Origin: Tetracladium setigerum
Lineage: Eukaryota > Ascomycota > Leotiomycetes > Helotiales
Direction of reading: 5' to 3'
Length of the DNA: 64,000 nucleotides
Assembly: GCA_031472005.1 (NCBI GenBank)
Contig: PZJY01000001.1
Span: forward strand, 3,410,001 to 3,474,000
The position numbers and the translations under genes were made by a program. Shown one piece after another: positions 56,800-64,000 of the stretch (position 1 is the stretch's first letter; every line of letters begins with the position of its first letter). The notes under the pieces were generated by a model. The model was not told where the DNA came from. It did not search any database and was given only the letters and a program-made list of their open reading frames with translations.

Positions 56800-57752
56800 T
56801 GTGAAGTATTTGTCGGGATGTGGAAGAAAGTTGTCGAAGAGTCGGTGCTGAGTTTGAATTTGGGTATGATGGTGTACAGCAAAGGGAGTATAAATACTTG
56901 GAAAGTTGACTCGGAAAGTTTGATGAACTGGAACTTTGATAATAGCAGAACTGAACAAGTAGTAGATGCGATGAATGTAGATAGATGTGATAAATGAAGC
57001 AGAGAAAGAGAAATTAAATACGCAGAGAAAGTACACGTTTTTCAATCCAAATGCAACGGGGAGAACTTCCCCAAAGAAAACTATGGATCACAACTTGCAG
57101 ATGCAGAGAGAGGAAAATAAACAGTGGAAACATTATTGAAGGTTCACAAGACAGCTGTGTCCAAAGCCGCCTTCTCCGCACTCCCTCTCTCTCTCTTCTA
57201 GATCCACAGACAAAGTCAATCCAGCGAGTCGAGAGCCGCGGATTAGTCTATTATTGGAGAGGCATCGCTGTCCTGGACCCGAAGCAGGCCTGACCACGGT
57301 CTAATGCTGGCGGCGGGCGACGAAAGCATCGTGACATCTTGGAGGAAAAAGCTTTCATGTCATGACGATCCAACGGCAGTTAGCCAGATGGTCATAGATG
57401 GATCAAAGATGGTCATGAGCACACTTTAGGTCAAAAACTCCGGCGCTTGAAGGAGGGAAGCGGTCTTGGCACTGCAGCCGAAAATTTCCTCTTTTGGTGA
57501 GACGTCATGTGCCTTGGATGATAGCACGTGATGTACGGAGCCGGGCTAGCTCTCGGCTTTTGAACGCATCGGAACATCACCCCGCGATTGCCATTCGTGG
57601 AACAACTCAAACAGGCCCAGCAACGCTTGGTTGCATCATTTCGGGTCAACTCAACCCCGCCAACTTTTTTGCCTTTAGAGGGGTATCCGAGGGTTCTCGT
57701 GCTCGTTCTCAAAAATAATACTTCACAAACCTTTTAATTCCTTCCCTGGTAC
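56800..57752. promoter_or_regulatory. Divergent promoter region between MIOX and the aldo-keto reductase
   Basis: About 950 bp without a supported gene, flanked by two divergent genes of one likely pathway. It includes GCACGTGA at ~57526 and several CGG/CCG triplets suited to Zn2Cys6 factors. I could not pick out one motif clearly shared with the 61124-61759 promoter. Confidence 0.4.
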
Positions 57753-59005
57753 ATGTTCACAAGAATCCTACGAATCTTTCCAAAACAAACACGAAGTATA
57801 TCCTCACAAATATTCACAATGGCACCTGTCTCCGAGACCGTCTTCAAGCTCAACACTGGAGCTACCATCCCAGCCCTCGGTTTGGGTAAGTTTTCCTCAA
57901 ATCCTCTTCCCCACCATTGAGGAAGGAGTTGTAGTCGTAATTTGCGTGCATCATCTCACTGACACGAAACAGGAACGTGGCAATCACCACCTGGAGAGGT
58001 TAAGAAGGCCGTCTCCTATGCTCTTCAAAACGGTTACAGACACATCGACGCCGCATACTGCTACGGAAACGAAGATGAGGTCGGAGCTGGATTGAAGGAG
58101 GCGCTTGATGCCGGCATCAAGCGCGAGGATGTCTTCATCACATCCAAGGTGTGGTCTACATTCCACACACGAACTGCCGAGGCTCTCGAAATCACCTTGA
58201 AGGATTTGGGAGTTGATTACCTTGATCTTTACTTGATCCATTGGCCAGTCGCTACAAACCCAAAGGGTAAGAAATCCCTCCCAACTGACTTTCAAACATC
58301 GAGAGAGAAAATTCCAGCTAACATATTTTGCAGGAAACCATGTTAAATTCCCAACCAAGCCAGATGGCTCCCGTGATATCACACCCCGATCGGAGTGGGA
58401 CCACACCCAAACCTGGTTGGAGATGGAGAAGCTCCTTGCCACCGGCAAAGTAAAGGCCATTGGTGTTTCCAACTATAGCAAGAAGTACTTGGAGGAGCTC
58501 CTCGCCGTCGCAACTGTCGTCCCAGCCGTCAACCAGATTGAGAACCACCCTTCGCTTCCCCAGCAAGAAATCGTCGATTTCTGCAAGGAGAAGGGTATCT
58601 TGGTGACCGCATACAGTCCTTTGGGAAGCACAGGAAGCCCCATGTTCCAGGCCGCACCCGTTGTTTCGCTCGCCGAGAAGAAGGGCGTTTCACCCGCCGC
58701 TATCTTGTTGAGCTACCACTGTAAGTAACACCGTCTCCGTCTCATCAGAGAGTCACTGCAGATCCAAATTACTAACAATATATTTCAAAGTGGCCCGAGG
58801 AAGCGTCGTCCTCGCCAAGTCCGTCACCCCATCCCGAATTTTGGAAAACAAGGAGTCTTTGGTTGAGTTGAGCGCCGAGGAATTGAAGGTCCTCACTGAT
58901 TACTCTGACGAGTTGACAAAGGAGAAGAAGCTTAAGAGATATGTTATGCCAGCGTGGGGTGTCGATTTTGGATTCCCAGACCAAGCACCAGGATATGGAG
59001 CTTAG
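57753..59005 (+). CDS. Aldo-keto reductase (GCY1/xylose reductase/uronate reductase type)
   Basis: Four exons (to 57885, 57973-58266, 58334-58720, 58791-59005). The usual start is the ATG at 57819 (MAPVSETVFKLNTG), giving 320 residues. An in-frame ATG at 57753 adds 22 residues beginning MFTRILRIFPKQTRS, a basic, acid-free stretch like a mitochondrial presequence. The catalytic tetrad is visible as Asp48, Tyr53 (RHIDAAYCYGNE), Lys81 (ITSKVW) and His112 (LIHWP), counted from MAPVS. GVSNY and YSPLGS are the expected cofactor-barrel motifs. AKRs of this kind reduce aldoses, glyceraldehyde or uronates with NADPH. Next to MIOX, the natural guess is D-glucuronate to L-gulonate. Glycerol dehydrogenase is an alternative that sequence alone cannot exclude. 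Confidence 0.93.
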
Positions 59006-59613
59006 ATTGGATGGAATGCTGAAGCGATATGTTTAGATGATAGATGAGAAAGCATGAAAAGAAATAAAAAATAGATAGAATATTATGCATAAATCTTCCC
59101 AAAGACTGTTGATTTCTATCTCTAAGATCTCCTTTTGAGTGAGATTCTTCTTTTACAGTAGAAGCAATGGAATTCTACTTATTCCGTTCATGACAAATCG
59201 AAACCTTGCAAAGTACAGTATATAAATAGGGCGTTACCTACAGTAAACCATCAGATGCTTTTAGACTTCTCCGCTGCTTCTAGATCACAAAATTCTCTCC
59301 AATTACGTTTTTGCAGCGAAGATTAAACAAATTTTTTGATTACCTTATATCTGCCAAGTCGAGTACCTGATCAAGCACTTTCGCGATATAGATGTCCCGA
59401 CCAAAGTTCTTTACTTCCCCATTCCGAACTTCTCCTACGTCATTGTACACCGGGGATTACTTTTAACAAATAGGCAAGTAGGTAAACAAACCATCTATAC
59501 CTCGCCAACACCGCCAAGAAGGTACGTACACAGGAGACCATCACAAGAAAGAGTAAAATTAAAACGTCTATAAAATCCACCACTCCACCTACAAATAAAT
59601 CTACCAATCTACA
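59006..59613. other. Short convergent intergenic region
   Basis: 3' sides of the aldo-keto reductase and the polyol dehydrogenase. No gene supported. Confidence 0.55.
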
Positions 59614-61123
59614 CTACACATCCCCAGTCTCAACGACAACCTTCAACACCAAGTTCCCAGCATCATCCTTTACCCTCCCCGCCATAGCAAAGGCATCCGG
59701 AATAGCCTCAAAGCCCTTGAATCTCTGCGTAACCAACTTGCTCAAATCCGGCAAGAGCGGGTTGTTTGAGCCGACGAGCTTGATGGCTTCGGCGTAGGTG
59801 TTGGCGTAGCGGAAGACACCGACGAGGTCGATTTCGCGGAGGGCTGCCGCTGAGATGGGAGCGTTTGGATAGGGGAGCCCATGCCGATGAGCATTATTTT
59901 GCCGCCTGGTTTGGTGGACTGTTTTTGGGGGGTTTGGTTAGTGACGGTTTAATATAGAAAGGATGATATTTAGTAAAAAGGGGGAAAGGGGGGGGATGGG
60001 CAATGGGTCATAAAAGACGGAGATGTTGACATACGTAAATAGCAGCTTGCAAACAACTCTCTACACCCGTACACTCAAACACAGCATCCACCTCACCACC
60101 AGCAGCTTCCTTAACCAGCTCCGCAACCTCCTTCGCAAAGGCCAGTTTCTCCTGTATTTCCACAGGACGCTTCATAGGCACCAAAACCTTTGCATCAGCG
60201 AATCCATTGGCAACGGCGAATTCTATGCGTTCCGCTTGGATGTCTGCGATTATGACACGCTTGGCACCGGATACTTTGGCCATAGCTGCGCAAAGGAGAC
60301 CAACTGCGCCGGCGCCGAAGATGAGAACTGTGCTTGAGGTTTTGAGGGCTGCGCGGCGGGTGCCGTGGATGGCTACGCTGAGGGGTTCGAGGATGGCTCC
60401 CATTTCTAGGGAGACGTTTGAGGGTAGTCTGTGATTGTTTATATCGGTTAGTATTAATTTTTTTCTGGGGCAAGCTTTCTAACTTTGTGAAACTTTCCAC
60501 TTTTTGGGAATTTCTTAATTTGCACGCTTCTAGGGATTAGAAAGAAGAGAGAGTGGGAAAGAGAATAGAAACATAATGGAAATTAAACACATACAAATGA
60601 CACCACTCCCCGGATGGTTAATCCTCTCCTGCAACGTTCCCTGGAAATGGGGAAAGCTCTTCGCCGAACTCCTGAAGCGGAGCGTCTTGCAGATATTATA
60701 TCTCCCCTCCTCGCACAACTCACACTCTCTACATGGCAAACCGACTTCGAGAGCCACGCGATCACCAACTTTCAGGTGAGTGACGGAGGAGCCGACGGAG
60801 GTGACAACGCCTGCAGATTCGTGGCCGAGAGTGAGAGGTTCTTGAACGATGATGTCGCCGTTGCGGTAGTGGTTGAAGTAGTGAAGGTCGGAACCGCAGA
60901 GACCGGTGGATTGGACGGAGACTTGGACTTCGAGAGGTTCGGGAGTAGGGAGAGAGCGTGATTCCTAGGGTTTTTGGTGTTAGTTTTTTGTTTTATTTTG
61001 TTTGGATTTGAATCTAGAAATGGAGGAGGAAAAGAGAGAAGAAGGGCTTACTATTTTCAAATCTTTGACTCCGTGCAATACTGAAGCTTTCACGTCTCCG
61101 CTAATTGCTGTGGAGGATGCCAT
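59614..61123 (-). CDS. Zinc-dependent medium-chain polyol dehydrogenase (sorbitol/xylitol/L-idonate type)
   Basis: Exons (minus) 61052-61123, 60595-60964, 60035-60428 and 59614-59919. With one C restored in the run at 60608-60611 (turning NHPGSG into NHPGEWCH) the total is 381 codons, 380 residues. Motifs: GLCGSDLHYF (catalytic zinc Cys), GHESAG, the four-Cys structural zinc loop CRECELCEEGRYNIC, the family block FRSSAKSFPHFQGTLQER, and the Rossmann loop GAGAVGLL. It oxidises a polyol or aldonate hydroxyl with NAD(P)+. Fungal relatives are annotated as sorbitol, xylitol or L-arabinitol dehydrogenases. In this neighbourhood an L-idonate or L-gulonate oxidation is plausible but unproven. Intron 2 is long (166 bp). 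It is divergent from the SDR on the right. Confidence 0.93.
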
Positions 61124-61759
61124 TGTGATTGATTGATACTGTTGTAGTTTACTGAAGATTGACTTGAAGATGTAATTGATCTGTGAAAAGAGAGAGAGGG
61201 CGGAAGAGCATAGGTAGGTAGTTAGTTATGATCGGTATTGTAAGTTGAGGGAAACGAGAAATAAAAAAAGATGCACAACACTCCGACGAGAGCTTCATCG
61301 GATACCCTCGAGTAGTGAGAAACTACTCCGTAAGGGTTCTCTCGGTGTATGACGGCGATGCAGCCGTAATCCGAGGAATTGCCCCTCCATCTGCGCCAAG
61401 ACACTACCCCTCTCCCCTCAAAATGAGAAGCCGACAGCGACCGCAGGCAGGTGGTGCCCAAAGAGCAGCTAATACACTAATAGTCTGATAAAAATGTGTG
61501 GAACTGTGGAACTGTGGGACAAGTCACAAGAAGAATGGGGGAGGAAGGGGAAGTGGAAGAGGCAAGGAACCCGTTCGGGACGTTGCCCGAATACCGGAGG
61601 AAGACCACACACCACTTTCAATAGCCAGTATTTGGCGGGTGGGTGGTGCATGCATGGGACTGAAGCACAAAGCAAAGCTCTCGGAAATATTTATGTCACT
61701 TATTCAGTCCATCCAACAAAAGATCACAGAATACAATCACACAAAAGACATCAATCATC
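61124..61759. promoter_or_regulatory. Divergent promoter region between polyol dehydrogenase and KduD-like SDR
   Basis: 636 bp between two divergent starts. It contains a dyad CGGCGATGCAGCCG near 61351 (CGG-N8-CCG) and GGGACGTTGCCCGAATACCG near 61578. These are candidate sites for a zinc-cluster regulator; the evidence is motif only. Confidence 0.4.
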
Positions 61760-62855
61760 ATGGCCGCAGCTGCTGCACTCAAAATGTTCTCGCTAGAGGG
61801 ACAAACAGCCCTCGTAACAGGAGGAACACGAGGAATTGGTCAAGCCGTAGCTGTCGCTTTGGCAGAAGGAGGGGCAGATGTGATTCTCATCCAGGTACTG
61901 TACCCAAAAGAAGAAGAGAACTACCTCCTTCCTCAATTACCTACCCACCCACCCACGATTATTTGCCAATCGAACCAACAACTAACAGAAGACAATCACA
62001 CAATCAGAGGGATACCACCGCCACAGAAACAAAATCCCAAATCGAAGCCCTCGGTCGAAAAGCTACAATCTATACCGCAGACCTCTCCTCTCAAGCCGAA
62101 GTGGCCGCTCTCACCCGGCCATTCTGAAGGATGGACATAAAATTGATATTCTCATCAATTGCGCCGGCATTCAGAGGAGACATCCAAGTCACCAATTCCC
62201 TGATGCTGATTTCAGCGAGGTACGTTTACCTAACCCATGAGCTTTTCCCCCAATCTGTTTTTGTGCTTCCCACGAGGAGTTGGACGAAGGTGGAGCGAAT
62301 GGGAGGGATTTGGGAAATTCAGGAAAATTGAGACTAATGATACTTACTTCTTGCACAATACAGGTCATCCAAGTCAACCTCACCACAGTATTCACCCTCT
62401 GCCGCGACGTCGGCGCCCACATGCTCACCCACGAACCCTCCCCCATCACGGGCCGCCGTGGCAGCATAATCAACTTCGCCTCCCTCCTCTCCTTCCAAGG
62501 CGGTCTCACCGTCCCGGCCTACGCAGCCTCCAAAGGCGCCGTAGCCCAGCTCACGAAATCGCTTGCGAATGAGTGGACCTCCAAGGGAATCACTGTTAAT
62601 GCCATTGCGCCGGGGTATATCGCTACGGATATGAATGAGGCGCTGCTGAAGGATGAGAATAGGTTGAGGAGTATTAGTGAGAGGATTCCGGCCGGGAGGT
62701 GGGGCAGTCCGGAGGATTTTAAGGGCAGTGTGGTTTATTTGTCTAGTAGGGCGAGTGGGTATGTGAGTGGACATGTATTGTTGGTTGATGGGGGTGGATG
62801 GGAAGGTAATCGAAAGGTACCTAAGGTGTGCTATAGGAGTGGTGGTAATGAATAG
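61760..62855 (+). CDS. SDR, KduD/IdnO-like (2-deoxy-D-gluconate 3-dehydrogenase or 5-ketogluconate reductase type)
   Basis: Exons 61760-61894, 62008-62219 and 62364-62855 total 280 codons once one C is restored in ACCCGG (62114-62116), giving 279 residues. Without it, exon 2 stops just before the conserved KIDILINCAG. Motifs: TGGTRGIG cofactor loop, INCAGIQRR (NNAG position), catalytic Ser in NFASLLSF, and YAASKG (YxxxK). The block GIQRRHPSHQFPD followed by VNLTTVF resembles bacterial KduD and IdnO, which act on keto-hexonates. With MIOX, the aldo-keto reductase and the polyol dehydrogenase beside it, a keto-gluconate reduction step is the leading hypothesis. The last ~15 residues (VPKVCYRSGGNE) look unlike the family and may be read-through of a slightly shifted end. 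Confidence 0.9.
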
Positions 62856-63596
62856 ATTTCGTCGAGTGATTGCATGAAGAGTACAAGTGGAAATAGTATC
62901 ATGGCAGACATAATATTCTCAAACACAGATGCCGAGAAATCAAAAAAATTCCAGGCATGCTATTTGACTTTTAGCAAAGACGCAGTCTTGATACCAAAAA
63001 ATTCCAGAGCGCTCATTGTTGTTGATTTCGGAAGTACGTTGGTAGACTTGAAATCTGAGAGGTTGCGTCTCTATAAACCTTAGCAATATTAAGGTTGTAG
63101 TTCCTCTTCAATCTTTACTCGCCAGAACTCTCCTGACCGGAAGTCTATTATCATCTCTTTCGCGGCCTACTCAGTCTAGTGTATTTAAATCCTGGAGGTA
63201 CCAAAAGCTCTGTTTCCGTGCAAAATGATCCATGCCAAATGCCAGCTGCGAGGAAAAGCATATGTCGGCTTTAACCCCCAACTCATGCTCGTCACAACCT
63301 TGCATCAATCGAGAGTATATCTATACCCCGGAGTTCTCACTGAGGCCTCCCAAATCCAACAACTTTCCGTTATGTCTTTAATATCAATTCCATGAAATAA
63401 CCGTGACACATTCCTCACATTTTCCAAATCAAACACCTGCTTGTTCGCTGCCATCTCTACCTTCGAATCACTCCCATCCAGGCCATCCTGCAAAAATTAA
63501 TGTAGTTCCAAGTCCCAATCGCCACCTAAGCACCACCGCTGTGGTATTTGCCTTCCCAATACAAGCGAGAAACCAGGGACCTGCGACTTTTGAAAT
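62856..63596. other. Intergenic
   Basis: 3' sides of the SDR and of the gene at the right edge. The short plus-strand frames here have no recognisable content. Confidence 0.5.
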
Positions 63597-64000
63597 CTAC
63601 TCCCACTCTATTTCCCTTTCTTCGTCCATGAAATAGCCGGGCATCGCCCTCTCAGGATGAGCAATCATGTCCCAAAACTGGCGAAACGCCCCGTAATCCA
63701 GATTTCCGACTTCCACAATCCAAACTCGCCAGTCGGCGGGTTTTGGTCCATATTCGAAGGTGATCAGTCGAAAATACTCGTATTTAAGACCTCGATCTGT
63801 GTAGGTGAGCACGCGAAAGTCTCTCGTCAAAGTCTCATTTTGGCTATGAACTTCTTGCTCTTCTTTTCCATATTCCATGAGATCAACTCCAGCAAGAGAC
63901 AGTTGTTGAAGCCAAAGTGTTGTGGTGACTGAAACTTTCCAATTGTACGTTGTGAAGTCACCCAGACGAGCTTGAATTGTATTCCTTATCACAGCAAGGA
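63597..64000 (-). CDS. C-terminal part of an unidentified fungal protein; N-terminus off the right edge
   Basis: The frame is open from the window edge to a stop at 63597 (about 134 residues). It is rich in aromatic residues: WLQQLSLAGVDLMEYGKEEQ, then RLITFEYGPKPADWRVWIVE, ending near GYFMDEEREIEWE. The block 'one or two W, L-GVDL-EYG' and 'L-F-YG-P-DW--W' is familiar from C-termini of fungal ankyrin or NACHT-type proteins, but no repeat or nucleotide-binding motif lies inside the window, so I leave the family open. Confidence 0.55.
   Translation of the reverse strand, partial: LAVIRNTIQARLGDFTTYNWKVSVTTTLWLQQLSLAGVDLMEYGKEEQEVHSQNETLTRDFRVLTYTDRGLKYEYFRLITFEYGPKPADWRVWIVEVGNLDYGAFRQFWDMIAHPERAMPGYFMDEEREIEWE

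Noticed and set aside
59845..59890. Suspected second frameshift in the polyol dehydrogenase (MGSPIQTLP versus ISAAALRE)
   Set aside because: On recounting, the sequence reads ATG GGG CTC CCC TAT directly into ISAAALREIDL without a break; exon lengths confirm a single missing base, in exon 2 only.
55817..62855. Secondary-metabolite cluster
   Set aside because: No polyketide synthase, NRPS, terpene or prenyl-transfer gene is present; the enzymes are those of sugar-acid metabolism.
1..64000. CRISPR arrays, rRNA or tRNA genes
   Set aside because: No direct-repeat/spacer pattern, rRNA core or tRNA T-arm plus acceptor pairing was seen on either strand by eye.

Overview
The window looks like nuclear DNA of a filamentous ascomycete (Pezizomycotina). 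Genes have short introns (mostly 50-90 bp) with GT...AG ends and CTAAC-type branch points. Families are fungus-specific (Zn2Cys6 regulator, KRE9/KNH cell-wall protein, 2EXR protein, a Leashin-like giant protein), and one locus carries CpA-to-TpA nonsense changes of the RIP kind. A member of the Leotiomycetes fits my impression of the protein sequences, but that is inference only.

Layout. 1-19190 (minus) is one enormous low-complexity coding region, N-terminus at 19190 and running off the left edge: over 6,390 codons, with roughly 60-70 Lys-cluster repeats, resembling the Woronin-body tether Leashin ('involucrin repeat' proteins). 19191-22320 is a gene-poor, repeat-bearing, partly AT-rich stretch, followed by a decayed Cys-rich secreted-protein gene (22322-24139). 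Then come a P-loop/HAD/uracil phosphoribosyltransferase fusion (25066-27198), a full-length ABC multidrug-type transporter with 14 predicted exons (28272-33446), a KRE9-like GPI protein (34483-35250), a small hypothetical (36208-36789), a Sgs1/BLM/QDE-3-type RecQ helicase (38252-43657), a Zn2Cys6 factor (44671-46708) convergent with an SDR oxidoreductase (46901-48121), a 2EXR protein (48693-49865), a single-pass membrane protein (51376-52218), a conserved unknown (53133-54763), and the start of another gene at the right edge.

The most coherent functional unit is 55817-62855: myo-inositol oxygenase, an aldo-keto reductase, a medium-chain polyol dehydrogenase and a KduD/IdnO-like SDR, arranged as two divergent pairs. 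Together they could run myo-inositol through D-glucuronate and hexonates to gluconate.

A second window-wide pattern is technical. At least 14 otherwise intact frames, in eight genes, are each broken by one missing base, nearly always in a homopolymer and always in the same direction. I read these as consensus-sequence errors, not as a crowd of pseudogenes. Adding one base makes the exon lengths sum to a multiple of three wherever I could define all exons.
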